Assembly (NCBI RefSeq): GCF_007829885.1
Contig: NZ_VIWW01000001.1
Location: forward strand, 62,001 to 126,000
Length of the DNA stretch: 64,000 bases
Direction of reading: 5' to 3'
DNA from: Streptomyces brevispora
GTDB lineage: Bacteria > Actinomycetota > Actinomycetes > Streptomycetales > Streptomycetaceae
The position numbers and the translations under genes are program-made. Positions 25,240 through 34,979 of this stretch are shown piece by piece. The notes beneath the pieces were generated by a model. It was not told the origin of the DNA, searched no databases, and was given only the letters and a program-made list of their open reading frames with translations. Numbering within the stretch: position 1 is the first letter of the stretch; each line of letters opens with the position of its first letter.

Positions 25240-28200
25240 ATGTTCGACAAGGTATTGGTCGCCAACCGTGGGGAGATCGCGATCCGCGCGTTTCGCGCGG
25301 CGTTCGAGCTCGGAATCTCCACGGTGGCCGTGTATCCCCACGAGGACCGTAACTCCCTCCACCGGGCCAAGGCCGACGAGGCCTACCGGATCGGGGAGCC
25401 AGGACATCCCGTGCGGGCCTATCTCTCCGTGGACGAGGTCATCAGGGCCGCCCGCAAGGCGGGCGCCGACGCGATCTACCCGGGCTACGGCTTCCTGTCG
25501 GAGAACCCGGACCTCGCGGCCGCCTGCTCCGAGGCCGGCATCACGTTCGTCGGGCCGCCGGCCCCGGTGCTGAACCTGACCGGGAACAAGTCCCGGGCGG
25601 TCACCGCCGCCCGGGAGGCCGGCGTACCGGTGCTGAAGTCCTCCGAACCCTCGGAGGACGTCGACGCGCTCGTCGCCGCGTCCGAGGACATCGGCTTCCC
25701 GGTCTTCGTCAAGGCCGTCGCGGGCGGTGGCGGGCGCGGCATGCGCCGCGTCGCCGAGGCGGGCGAGCTGCGCGAGTCGATCGACGCGGCCATGCGCGAG
25801 GCACGCTCCTCGTTCGGCGACGCGACGGTCTTCCTGGAGCAGGCGGTGATCAACCCCCGCCACATCGAGGTGCAGATCCTCGCCGACGCCGACGGCAACG
25901 TCGTGCATCTGTACGAGCGGGACTGCTCGTTGCAGCGCCGCCACCAGAAGGTCGTCGAGATCGCGCCCGCCCCGAACCTCGACCCGGAACTGCGGGACCG
26001 GATCTGTGCCGACGCCGTCGCCTTCGCACGCCACATCGGCTACGTGAACGCGGGCACCGTCGAGTTCCTCGTCGACGAGCGCGGCAACCACGTCTTCATC
26101 GAGATGAACCCGCGCATCCAGGTCGAGCACACCGTGACCGAACAGGTCACCGGGCGCGACCTGGTGATCGCCCAGCTGCGCATCGCCGCGGGCATGACCC
26201 TGCCCGAACTGCACCTCGCCCAGGACGACATCACCCTCAACGGCACCGCGATGCAGTGCCGCATCACCACGGAGGACCCGGCCAACGGCTTCCGGCCGGA
26301 CACCGGCACCATCTCCGCCTACCGCTCACCCGGTGGGCCCGGCGTGCGGCTGGACGGCGGCACCGTCCACACCGGTGCCGAGGTGTCCGCCCACTTCGAC
26401 TCGATGCTCGTCAAACTCACCTGTCACGGGCACGACTTCACCAACGCGGCCCGCAGGGCGCGCCGGGCCATCGCGGAGTTCCGCATCCGCGGGGTGGCGA
26501 CCAACCTGCCGTTCCTGGGCGCCGTGCTGGACCAGCCCGACTTCCGGGCGGGGCACATCACGACGAGCTTCATCGAGGAGCACCCGGAGCTGATCCGGGC
26601 CCGCCCCTCGGCCGACCGCGGCAGCCGCATGCTCGGCTATCTCGCCGAGATCACCGTCAACCGGCCGTACGGTGCCCGGCCCGCCGTCATCGACCCGGCC
26701 GCCAAGCTGCCCGCCCTGCCGACCGGGACACCGCCGGCCGGTTCGCGCCAGCGCCTCGCGGCCCTCGGCCCGGAGGCCTTCGCCGCCGAACTCCGCGCCC
26801 AGTCGGCCGTCGCCGTCACCGACACGACGTTCCGCGACGCCCATCAGTCGCTGCTGGCCACCCGCGTGCGGACCCGTGACCTGCTGACCGTCGCACCGCA
26901 CGTCGCCCGGACCGCTCCGCAGCTGCTGAGCCTCGAATGCTGGGGAGGCGCCACCTACGACGTGGCGCTGCGCTTCCTCGCCGAGGATCCGTGGGAGCGG
27001 CTGGTGAAGATCCGGGAGGCCGTCCCCAACATCTGCACGCAGATGCTGCTGCGCGGCCGCAACACGGTCGGCTACACGCCCTATCCCACCGAGGTCACCG
27101 AGGCGTTCGTCGCCGAGGCCGCCAGTGCCGGAATGGACATCTTCCGGATCTTCGACGCCCTCAACGACGTGTCCCAGATGCGCCCGGCGATCGACGCCGT
27201 ACGCGCCACCGGCACCTCGGTGGCCGAAGTGGCGCTCTGTTACACCGCGGACCTCTCCGACCCCGGCGAGACCCTGTACACGCTGGACTACTACCTGCGT
27301 CTCGCCGAACAGATCGTGGCGGCGGGCGCCCATGTGCTCGCCATCAAGGACATGGCCGGGCTGCTGCGGCCGCCCGCCGCCCGCACCCTCGTCACCGCGC
27401 TGCGCGAGCGGTTCGACCTGCCGGTTCATCTGCACACCCACGACACCGCGGGCGGGCAGCTCGGCACGCTGATCGCCGCCATCGACGCGGGCGTGGACGC
27501 GGTGGACGCGGCGGTCGCCTCCATGGCCGGAACGACCAGCCAGCCCCCGCTGTCCGCGCTGGTGGCCGCCACCGACCACACCGAGCGCGCGACAGGCCTC
27601 TCGCTCCAGGCGGTCGGCGACCTGGAGCCCTACTGGGAGGCGACCCGCAAGGTCTACGCCCCCTTCGAGTCCGGGCTCGCCTCGCCGACCGGCCGGATCT
27701 ACCACCACGAGATCCCCGGCGGGCAGCTGTCCAACCTGCGCCAGCAGGCCATCGCCCTCGGTCTCGGCGACCGCTTCGAACTCATCGAGGACTGCTACGC
27801 CGCGGCCGACCGGATGCTCGGCCGGCTGGTGAAGGTGACGCCGTCGTCCAAGGTGGTCGGGGACCTGGCGCTGCACCTGGTGGGCGCGGGGGTCGAGGCG
27901 GCGGACTTCGAGTCCGACCCCGGCAAGTTCGACGTACCGGACTCCGTGATCGGCTTCCTGCGAGGCGAGCTGGGTGACCCGCCGGGCGGCTGGCCCGAGC
28001 CGTTCCGCACCCGCGCGCTGCAGGGCCGCCCGGCGAAGGCGCAGACCCCGCGGTTGTCGGACGAGGACCGCGAAGGCCTGGAGCGGTCGCCGCGCGCGAC
28101 GCTGAACCGGCTGCTGTTCCCCGGTCCGACCAAGGAGTTCGAGGCCCACCGCGAGGCGTACGGGGACACCTCCGTCCTGCCGACCCAGGACTTCCTGTAC

Positions 28201-28614
28201 GGGCTGGAGACGGAGACCGAGCACACGGTCACGCTCGAACCCGGTGTCACCCTGCTGATCGAGCTGGAGGCCATCTCCGAGGCCGACGAGCGCGGGTTCC
28301 GCAGCGTACTGGCCACTCTCAACGGGCAGTTGCGGCCGGTGTCGGTACGGGACAGGTCCATCGCCACCGAGGTCAAGGCTGCCGAGAAGGCCGACCGCGG
28401 CAACGAGGGCCATGTCGCGGCGCCGTTCGCCGGGGTCGTCACCCTTCAGGTGGAGGAGGGCGCCTCGGTGTCGGCCGGTCAGACCGTCGCCACCATCGAG
28501 GCGATGAAGATGGAGGCGTCGATCACCGCCCAGGCCGCCGGGGTGGTGCGCCGTCTCGCGATCGGCAGGGTCCAGCAGGTCGAAGCGGGCGATCTCCTCA
28601 TCGTGATCGCCTGA
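25240..28614 (+). CDS. pyc: Pyruvate carboxylase
   Basis: 1124 residues from ATG 25240. Converts pyruvate, bicarbonate and ATP to oxaloacetate (anaplerosis, cytosol). Domains in order: biotin carboxylase (about 1-450) starting FDKVLVANRGEIAIRAFRAA, with KAVAGGGGRGMRRV ATP loop and EMNPRIQVEHTVTE; carboxyltransferase (about 525-800) with TDTTFRDAHQSLLATRVRTR and a metal site LHTHDT; allosteric linker; biotinyl domain (about 1050-1124) with Lys1090 in EAMKMEA. Length is normal for a single-chain enzyme. Not linked functionally to its neighbours; no regulator is seen. Confidence 0.95.
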   Translation: MFDKVLVANRGEIAIRAFRAAFELGISTVAVYPHEDRNSLHRAKADEAYRIGEPGHPVRAYLSVDEVIRAARKAGADAIYPGYGFLSENPDLAAACSEAGITFVGPPAPVLNLTGNKSRAVTAAREAGVPVLKSSEPSEDVDALVAASEDIGFPVFVKAVAGGGGRGMRRVAEAGELRESIDAAMREARSSFGDATVFLEQAVINPRHIEVQILADADGNVVHLYERDCSLQRRHQKVVEIAPAPNLDPELRDRICADAVAFARHIGYVNAGTVEFLVDERGNHVFIEMNPRIQVEHTVTEQVTGRDLVIAQLRIAAGMTLPELHLAQDDITLNGTAMQCRITTEDPANGFRPDTGTISAYRSPGGPGVRLDGGTVHTGAEVSAHFDSMLVKLTCHGHDFTNAARRARRAIAEFRIRGVATNLPFLGAVLDQPDFRAGHITTSFIEEHPELIRARPSADRGSRMLGYLAEITVNRPYGARPAVIDPAAKLPALPTGTPPAGSRQRLAALGPEAFAAELRAQSAVAVTDTTFRDAHQSLLATRVRTRDLLTVAPHVARTAPQLLSLECWGGATYDVALRFLAEDPWERLVKIREAVPNICTQMLLRGRNTVGYTPYPTEVTEAFVAEAASAGMDIFRIFDALNDVSQMRPAIDAVRATGTSVAEVALCYTADLSDPGETLYTLDYYLRLAEQIVAAGAHVLAIKDMAGLLRPPAARTLVTALRERFDLPVHLHTHDTAGGQLGTLIAAIDAGVDAVDAAVASMAGTTSQPPLSALVAATDHTERATGLSLQAVGDLEPYWEATRKVYAPFESGLASPTGRIYHHEIPGGQLSNLRQQAIALGLGDRFELIEDCYAAADRMLGRLVKVTPSSKVVGDLALHLVGAGVEAADFESDPGKFDVPDSVIGFLRGELGDPPGGWPEPFRTRALQGRPAKAQTPRLSDEDREGLERSPRATLNRLLFPGPTKEFEAHREAYGDTSVLPTQDFLYGLETETEHTVTLEPGVTLLIELEAISEADERGFRSVLATLNGQLRPVSVRDRSIATEVKAAEKADRGNEGHVAAPFAGVVTLQVEEGASVSAGQTVATIEAMKMEASITAQAAGVVRRLAIGRVQQVEAGDLLIVIA

Positions 28615-28761
28615 CACACCTGAGGACCCGAAACACCCGACACATCTGACACACCTGCAATATCTCAACCACACCATGGATGTCCTTCATCCCCCAGCGG
28701 CTACGATCGCCTCGCGCCCGGGCAGGACTACGGGTGGGCGGACGGTTGAGGGGGAGGATGC

Positions 28762-31700
28762 GTGCCGACACCGGAAGAGGTTCGACTGCGCTTCAACATT
28801 CTCGGGCCGATCGAGGGGTGGTCGAACGGGACGCGGCTCCGGCTGGGGGGAATCATTCAGAAGCGAGTCCTGGCCACTCTGCTTATGGAGCCGGGAAAGG
28901 TGCTTCCGATTTCCCGGCTGATCGAGGCGGCCTGGGAGGAAGAACCCCCGCCGACGGCACCACATCAAGTGCGCAAGGCGGTTGCGGACCTCCGAAGGCG
29001 GATACCCGGGGGCGCCCGCGTCCTGCTCACCGATGGGCCCGGATATCGCGTCGCCGATGAGCGATGCGAAATCGACCTGTCCGAATTTGGCCTACTGATA
29101 CGGAAATCGAAGCAGACCGCTTCCGAGGGCCGTACGGCCGAAGCCGCCGAGATGTTACGCGGCGCCCTTGCCCTGTGGCGCGGGCCTGTTCTTTCGGGCG
29201 GCGGCGGCCCGGTCGTCGAGGCCGCTGCGACCTCGATCGATGAGCGCCGGCTGACCGCGGCGGAACAGCTCTTCGAGCTCCGCCTGGGACTGGGAGAGGC
29301 CGCCGCACTCGTCGTCGAAATACGTGAGTTGGTCCAGCAGTACCCGTTGCGCGAGTCCCTGCGCGGCCAGTTGATGATCGCGCTGTACCGGTCCGGGCGG
29401 CAGGCCGAGGCACTCGAGGAGTACGGCAGGGTGCGCGTGCTCCTCGTCGAGGAACTCGGCATCGATCCCGGCCCCCACCTGACCAAGCTGTACGAGGGAA
29501 TCCTCCGGGAGAGCCCCGATCTGACCGGTCCCGAGCCGGCCGGTCCCGATCTGACCGGTCCCGAGCCGGCGGCCGCCCGGGGCCTTCCGGTGGTGCTGCC
29601 CGCCGAACCCCCCAGCACCCTCCCGTACGACCTCGCGGATTTCACCGGCCGGGACCGGGAACTGGCCGAGATCCTGCGTGCCGCCGAGGACGGCGGTGAA
29701 CAGGGCCCGCAGATCGTGGCCATCGACGGCATGGGCGGCTGCGGCAAGACCTCGCTCGCCGTGCGGGCGGCGCGCCGGCTCGCACCGGAGTACCCGGACG
29801 GCCGGCTCCACATCGACCTGCGCGGATACACGCCGGGCGACCAGCCGGTGACCGCGGGCATGGCGCTCGACAGCCTGCTGCGGGCCCTCGGTGTCCCCGG
29901 CACCCTCATCCCCGACGACGTACCCGCCCGCATCGCCCTGTGGCGCGCCACCCTGGCCGGCAAGCGGCTGCTGATCCTCTTCGACAACGCCGCCGACGCC
30001 GGTGCCATCCGACCGCTGCTGCCCGCCACCCCCGGCTGCCTGGTCATCGTCACCAGCCGGGCCCGCCTGGTCGATCTGGACGGCGCGCGGTGGATCTCCA
30101 TCGGGGTGATGCCGCCCCAGGACAGCGCGATGCTGGTGGCCAAGACGCTCGGCGCCCGGCGCGTCGCCGCCGAGCCCGAGGCGGCCGCCGAGCTCGCCCG
30201 GCTCTGCGGTCATCTCCCCCTCGCCCTGCGGATCGCCACCGCCCGCCTGCGCAACCGCCCGCGCTGGACCCTCCAGTACCTGGCCGAACGGCTGCGCGAC
30301 GAGACCAGAAGACTCGACGAGCTCAGCTCCGGCGCCCGCAGCGTTTCCGCCACCCTGCGCCTGTCCTACCAGGCTCTGGACGAGGAGTGCCGACACGCGT
30401 TCTCGACGCTGGCACTGCACCCGGGCAGCGACATGGACATCCACGCCGCCGGTGCGCTGCTCGGCTCGGGCGCGCGGGACGCGGAGAACCTGCTGGAGAT
30501 GCTGCTCGACGTCCATCTCGTGCAGCAGCCGGAGATCGGCCTCTACACCTTCCACGATCTGGTCCGCAGCTTCGCGCAGAGCCTGCTCGACGAGGCCGGC
30601 GAGGACTCCGGTGCGGTGGAGCGGCTGCTGGGCTACTACCTGACCGCCACCGAGGTGGCATGCGATCTCCTCTATTCCGGTCGGCGCCGGCGCAGCACCG
30701 GCATCCCGCCCTCCACGGCCGAACTGCCCGACCTCGCTACCACCGAGCGGGCGCGCAAGTGGTTCCTGCGCGAGCAGTCGGCGCTCCTCGCGGCCGTCAC
30801 GCTGGCCGAGCGCAGGGGCCACGACCGTTATGTGGTGTGCCTGGCCCGCAATCTCGTCTTCCAGCTCAACGACCTCGGGCTCCTGGAGGAGTTCGGCGAG
30901 CTGAGCCGGGTCGCGGTCGCCGCCGCCGGGCGGCTGCAGGATCTGGCACTGCTGGGGGTGAGCCTTTCCAACCTGGCCGTCGCCGGCTGGAAACTCGGCC
31001 GTCTCACCGAGGGGCTCGAAGCCGCCCGGGAGAGCCGGGATGTCGCGATCCGTCTCGGTGACCTGCACACCCGGGCCCACAGCGAGAGCATCCTCGGCCA
31101 GTTCAACAGCCTGCTCGGCGAATTCTCCGATGCCCTGGGTCACATGGAGACGGCGATCGCGCACGAGCGCGACCTGGGCATCCCGCGCGCGGAGGCCGAG
31201 AGCCTGACCATTCTCAGCACGCTCTACGAACAGTGGGGACGGTACGAGGAGGCGCGCGACGCGGCCCTGCGGTCGGCCGCGCTGAGCCGGCGGCTGGGGC
31301 AGCACGAGGGGCTGCCCGGCGCCATCACCGACCTCGCGTTCGCCCATGTCGGCCTGGGTGCCTACGAGGAGGCCGACCGCTGCCTGGCGGAGGCCCGCGA
31401 ACTGTACGGGGACGCGGGCAACGAGGTGAACCTCGCCCTGACCCTGGCGTTGTCCGCCGATGTGGACGACCTGCTGGGCAGGCCTCCCCGGGAGCCGGAC
31501 CAGGCGGAGCTCGCCCTCGCCCTGATGCGTGCGAACTCCTCGCCCCTGCGCCGGGCCAAGGTGGAGAACATGGTGGGCCGGCTGCGCCGCCGTCAGGGCG
31601 ACGTGGTGGCGGCGCTCGCGCTGCACACCCATGCCCATGAGCTCTCCTCGTCCCTCAGCTATCGCATCGAGGAGGCCTACGCCCTCGCGGGCATGGCCGA

Positions 31701-31803
31701 CGCCCTCGGTGACACACCGGACGCGGTCCGGCACCGGGTCGCGGCCGAGGAGCTCTTCGCCGGGATGGGTGTGCCGGAGGGGCGACGCCGCGGCCATGGC
31801 TGA
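28762..31803 (+). CDS. AfsR/SARP-family transcriptional activator with NB-ARC and TPR domains
   Basis: 1013 residues from GTG 28762. Order: OmpR-like DNA-binding domain (about 8-95, LRFNILGPIEGWSNGTRLRL), bacterial transcriptional activation domain (about 100-250), a short duplicated linker (DLTGPEPAGPDLTGPEPA), NB-ARC ATPase (about 290-560) with Walker A GMGGCGKTSLA near residue 328 and FDNAADA/LVIVTSRARL, and a C-terminal TPR region (about 630-1000). SARP regulators switch on secondary-metabolite genes. It lies before an MFS exporter and a type II thioesterase, but no biosynthetic core gene is in view. Confidence 0.9.
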   Translation: MPTPEEVRLRFNILGPIEGWSNGTRLRLGGIIQKRVLATLLMEPGKVLPISRLIEAAWEEEPPPTAPHQVRKAVADLRRRIPGGARVLLTDGPGYRVADERCEIDLSEFGLLIRKSKQTASEGRTAEAAEMLRGALALWRGPVLSGGGGPVVEAAATSIDERRLTAAEQLFELRLGLGEAAALVVEIRELVQQYPLRESLRGQLMIALYRSGRQAEALEEYGRVRVLLVEELGIDPGPHLTKLYEGILRESPDLTGPEPAGPDLTGPEPAAARGLPVVLPAEPPSTLPYDLADFTGRDRELAEILRAAEDGGEQGPQIVAIDGMGGCGKTSLAVRAARRLAPEYPDGRLHIDLRGYTPGDQPVTAGMALDSLLRALGVPGTLIPDDVPARIALWRATLAGKRLLILFDNAADAGAIRPLLPATPGCLVIVTSRARLVDLDGARWISIGVMPPQDSAMLVAKTLGARRVAAEPEAAAELARLCGHLPLALRIATARLRNRPRWTLQYLAERLRDETRRLDELSSGARSVSATLRLSYQALDEECRHAFSTLALHPGSDMDIHAAGALLGSGARDAENLLEMLLDVHLVQQPEIGLYTFHDLVRSFAQSLLDEAGEDSGAVERLLGYYLTATEVACDLLYSGRRRRSTGIPPSTAELPDLATTERARKWFLREQSALLAAVTLAERRGHDRYVVCLARNLVFQLNDLGLLEEFGELSRVAVAAAGRLQDLALLGVSLSNLAVAGWKLGRLTEGLEAARESRDVAIRLGDLHTRAHSESILGQFNSLLGEFSDALGHMETAIAHERDLGIPRAEAESLTILSTLYEQWGRYEEARDAALRSAALSRRLGQHEGLPGAITDLAFAHVGLGAYEEADRCLAEARELYGDAGNEVNLALTLALSADVDDLLGRPPREPDQAELALALMRANSSPLRRAKVENMVGRLRRRQGDVVAALALHTHAHELSSSLSYRIEEAYALAGMADALGDTPDAVRHRVAAEELFAGMGVPEGRRRGHG

Positions 31804-31830
31804 CCTCGGGCCGCCACCGTGGCACCCCGC

Positions 31831-32364
31831 TCACGGCTGGGCCCCGGCGCGGTGCCCCGTCACCGCATGTGCGCGCCGACCGCCCGGCCGGGCCTCCTCG
31901 TCGGCCTGTTCCTGACCCGATTCCGCCCCCGGGAACTGCCGCGGGAACGGACCGGCGTCGCCCGCTCCACCGGCCCTCAGGTCACCATCCAGCCGACAGG
32001 CGGCGACGCGGGGGCCGGCGGACGTGAGCACCACGCGGGTGCGGGCTGCTCCCGACTCGTGGCCGGCCAGGTCGAGCAGTGATCGCACGAGGGAGCGGAG
32101 CACCGTACGCTCCGTCTCGGCCAGGGCGGCAACCCCGCCGTCACCCCCGGGCGGCCACGCCTCGATCCCGGCCACCGTGTGCATGCCGTCCTCGGTTCTG
32201 GTCTCGACGCTGAACTGGGGACCGTCCCAGGACTCCGGCGCGGCGTACGGGTGGCGATGATCACCGGACGCGACATGTTCGGCCCACCGTTCCACGGTGG
32301 ACAGGTCCTGGAAGGCCTGGCGCAGCTCCGTCCCGTCGGGGGAACGGTCGCTGGGGTCCTTCAC
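31831..32364 (-). CDS. Hypothetical protein
   Basis: 177 residues; no family recognised. N-terminal half is coding-like (TELRQAFQDLSTVERWAEHV, LAETERTVLRSLVRSLLDLA) and the last 45 residues are low-complexity G/A/R-rich. No signal peptide or membrane segment. Convergent with the SARP gene and divergent from the MFS gene. Confidence 0.5.
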   Translation of the reverse strand: MKDPSDRSPDGTELRQAFQDLSTVERWAEHVASGDHRHPYAAPESWDGPQFSVETRTEDGMHTVAGIEAWPPGGDGGVAALAETERTVLRSLVRSLLDLAGHESGAARTRVVLTSAGPRVAACRLDGDLRAGGAGDAGPFPRQFPGAESGQEQADEEARPGGRRAHAVTGHRAGAQP

Positions 32365-32651
32365 TTGAGTGCTCCTCGCTGCAGACGGCTACCCAACGAA
32401 CCTTGCTGTCCCGGCTCCCGGTTCCTTCCCGGTTCCTTCCCGATCCGTTCCCGCTCCGTTCCCGTTCCCACGTTCGCCGAGGGAGCGCATCGGTATTCGG
32501 TGACCGCATGCTGACCCCGTTCGATTCGGACAGGGATCCGTGGTGATCCGCGGTAGATGCGACATTCGGGAGATTGAGGCGTGGTAATCACATCATTCAA
32601 CGGCGGCGGCACGATACGCCGGATGCCGGTGCACAACGGATCCGAATTCTG

Positions 32652-34043
32652 ATGGGCGCCCGGATATCGACGGCCACTCCTGGTCGTTTCTCGGGAATGG
32701 GCCCCTTCCTCCTTGTCTGGTCCGGTCAGGCGGTTTCCCTGGCAGGCAGCGCGGCGGTCCGGTTCGCGTTCATCGTCGAGGTGTGGTCGTCCGGTGAGCA
32801 GGCGACCGCCGTCACCCTTCTTTCGCTGTGCGCCATGCTGCCGCAGGCCGTATTCAGTCCCCTCGCCGGCGCAGTCGTCGACCGGATATCCAAGCGCACC
32901 GCGCTTCAGATAGCCGATGCCGGCGGACTCCTCGTCGTGGGCTCGCTGGCCCTGCTCCACTACCTCGACGCATTCCAGTCCTGGCAGGTCTATCCGGCCG
33001 CCGTGCTGCTCGGCGTCTGCGCCGCCTTCCAGTTCCCGGCCCTGGCCTCGGCCGTGCCGCTCCTGGTCCGCAAGGACCAACTGGACCGCACCAACGGCCT
33101 GCTGGCCGGTGCGAAGAGTGCCGCCGGGATCGGTGGCCCGGCGCTGGGCGGCCTCCTCCTCGCGCTCTTCGGGATCGGCCCGACTCTCCTGGTGGACGTG
33201 GCGAGCTATGCGTTCGCCCTCGTCGGCGTCCGGATCGTGCGCTTCGCCGGTGACCGGGTGACGGCGAAGCCTGGCGCACCGCGGCCGCGGATCACCGCCG
33301 ACTCCGTCGAGGGGCTGCGTTACCTGTTCCGGATACCCAGCCTGCGCGACCTGATCATCAACTTCTGCGTCGTCAACCTGGTCATGGTTTTCGGCTTCGC
33401 CCTGATCTCACCGATGGTGCTGCTCCGGGCCGGTAACGGCGCACTCGCCGCTGTCAACACCTCGGTGGGCGTCGGCGGAGTGGCGGGCGCTCTGCTCATG
33501 GCGGCCTGGGGCGGACCTGCGAACCGGGGCCGGGGCATGATGCTCGGCGTGGTCGGCATGTGCCTGTCCGGCCTGGTGGCGATGGGCCTGGTGGGCGGGG
33601 TGACCGGCTGGTGCCTGACCATTCTGGTCGCCGCTCTGCTCATGACCCTGGTCAACGCCTCGATGCAGACGATCGTGCAGACCAAGGTCCCCCACGAATG
33701 GCAGGGCCGGGTCTTCGGCGCGGTGATGTTCCTGTCGCAGATCTCCGTACCCGTGGCCATGGCGGTCGCCGGACCGCTCGCCGACCACGTCTTCGAACCG
33801 CAGGCCGCCCGGGGCTCCGGACTCTTCACCGTGCTCGGCCCCCTCGTCGGTGACGCTCCGGGCAGCGGCATGGCGGCCATGCTGTTCCTGGCCGGCATCG
33901 GCGGGACCGCGGTCGCCCTCTGGGGACTGGCCAGCCGTCCGATCAGGGACATCGACATCCTGCTGCCCGACCTCGACGCACCGCCGGAGCCGGTCGAGCG
34001 GAGCGGCCAACGGGGAGGTGAACGCGATGAGGTACGCGCTTGA
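32652..34043 (+). CDS. MFS transporter, enterobactin/macrolide exporter type
   Basis: 463 residues from ATG 32652. Twelve hydrophobic segments; the first is FLLVWSGQAVSLAGSAAVRF and loop 2-3 has FSPLAGAVVDRISKR (A-motif variant), typical of the MFS_3 efflux group. A long periplasmic-side loop before the last segment (DHVFEPQAARGSGLF) is also family-like. Role inferred: export of a small molecule, perhaps the product controlled by the neighbouring SARP. Confidence 0.85.
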   Translation: MGARISTATPGRFSGMGPFLLVWSGQAVSLAGSAAVRFAFIVEVWSSGEQATAVTLLSLCAMLPQAVFSPLAGAVVDRISKRTALQIADAGGLLVVGSLALLHYLDAFQSWQVYPAAVLLGVCAAFQFPALASAVPLLVRKDQLDRTNGLLAGAKSAAGIGGPALGGLLLALFGIGPTLLVDVASYAFALVGVRIVRFAGDRVTAKPGAPRPRITADSVEGLRYLFRIPSLRDLIINFCVVNLVMVFGFALISPMVLLRAGNGALAAVNTSVGVGGVAGALLMAAWGGPANRGRGMMLGVVGMCLSGLVAMGLVGGVTGWCLTILVAALLMTLVNASMQTIVQTKVPHEWQGRVFGAVMFLSQISVPVAMAVAGPLADHVFEPQAARGSGLFTVLGPLVGDAPGSGMAAMLFLAGIGGTAVALWGLASRPIRDIDILLPDLDAPPEPVERSGQRGGERDEVRA

Positions 34044-34152
34044 GCCGTTCGAGCAACAGCTGACGCCGCACGGGACGGCCCGCCGGATCATCGCGGTCCG
34101 GGAGGGCGACGACTCCCTCCACGCGCTGCCTGCGGGGTTCGCTTCGCGGTGA
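34027..34152 (+). CDS. 41-codon ORF of unknown function
   Basis: Starts at ATG 34027 inside the end of the MFS gene, with GGGGAGGTGAAC directly upstream, which is a strong ribosome-binding site. The product begins MRYALEPFEQQLTPHGTARR and ends LPAGFASR. It is not an MbtH protein (no NPFDD/WP motif) and no modification enzyme is adjacent. It may be a truncated gene or a small peptide gene; a strong hairpin follows immediately. Confidence 0.45.
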   Translation: MRYALEPFEQQLTPHGTARRIIAVREGDDSLHALPAGFASR

Positions 34153-34158
34153 GTGACC

Positions 34159-34220
34159 GCATCCGGCAGGACTTGTCCCCCGGCCCGGAAGGGAGCCGGG
34201 GCCCAAGTCCTGTCGGATGC
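34159..34220. terminator. Long bidirectional hairpin
   Basis: Outer arms of 17 bases with one mismatch (GCATCCGGCAGGACTTG / CAAGTCCTGTCGGATGC) and an inner CCCCGGC/GCCGGGG stem. It lies between convergent genes (41-codon ORF and thioesterase) and should stop transcription from both sides. Confidence 0.8.
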
Positions 34221-34226
34221 GCGGTG

Positions 34227-34979
34227 TCAGACGCCCGTACGGGCCGCCCGGCCGGGCACGTATGCGGCGACGAGCTCCGCGAAACGGGCCAGGTGGTCGC
34301 CCAGGAAGAAGTGGCCGCCGGGCAGGACATGCCGTTCGAAGGAGCCCTCGGTCTCCCGCTCCCAGGCCTGTACTCCCTCGACGGATACCCGGGGGTCGCT
34401 GTCACCGGTCAGCGCGACGACCGGGCAGCGCAGCGGCGGCCCGGGAACGTGGGTGCGGGAGAAGAGCATGCGGAAGTCGGCACGCAGCGGCGGCAGTGCG
34501 AGCTGGAGGATCTCGGGATCGGCCAGCAGTTCCTCGTCCGTACCGGACAGCAGCCGCAGCTCCCCGATCAGGTCCTCGTCACTGGGCGGGCAGGGCAGCC
34601 GTGCCCGTCGTGGCAACGACGGGGCCTCGCTTCCGGAGACGAACAGAGCGGCGGGCTCCCGCCCTTCGGCCGCGAGCCGCCGTGCCGTCTCGAACGCCAG
34701 GAGCGCGCCCATGCTGTGGCCGAACAGCATGAGCGGCCGGCCCCCGCTCGTGGGGAGCGAGGCCAGCACCGCGTCCACGACATCGACGAGCCGTTCGGCG
34801 AACGGCTCGCCGATGCGGTCGTGCCGCCCGGGGTACTGCACGATCAGCGTCTCCGCCGTCCCCGCGACCTGGGTCGACAGCGGATGGTAACCGGTGGCCG
34901 AACCACCTGCGTGCGGGAAGCACAGCAACTGCGCTCCGGCGCCGGGGGCGGGGCGGAAGCACCGTATCCAGTTGTTCAC
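34227..34979 (-). CDS. Type II thioesterase (alpha/beta hydrolase)
   Basis: 250 residues from GTG 34979. LLCFPHAGGSATGYHPL at the start, nucleophile Ser in LMLFGHSMGALLAFE, Asp in TGDSDPRV and His in LPGGHFFLG, all typical of TEII proteins that free stalled acyl groups from polyketide or non-ribosomal peptide synthases. No synthase is in the window, so it serves one elsewhere or is left from a lost cluster. Confidence 0.85.
   Translation of the reverse strand: MNNWIRCFRPAPGAGAQLLCFPHAGGSATGYHPLSTQVAGTAETLIVQYPGRHDRIGEPFAERLVDVVDAVLASLPTSGGRPLMLFGHSMGALLAFETARRLAAEGREPAALFVSGSEAPSLPRRARLPCPPSDEDLIGELRLLSGTDEELLADPEILQLALPPLRADFRMLFSRTHVPGPPLRCPVVALTGDSDPRVSVEGVQAWERETEGSFERHVLPGGHFFLGDHLARFAELVAAYVPGRAARTGV

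Noticed and set aside
26326..28677. Very long minus-strand frame opposite pyruvate carboxylase
   Set aside because: Antisense shadow of the carboxylase gene; no recognisable protein features.
34027..34152. MbtH-like protein
   Set aside because: Too short and lacks the NPFDD, SLWP and other MbtH motifs.
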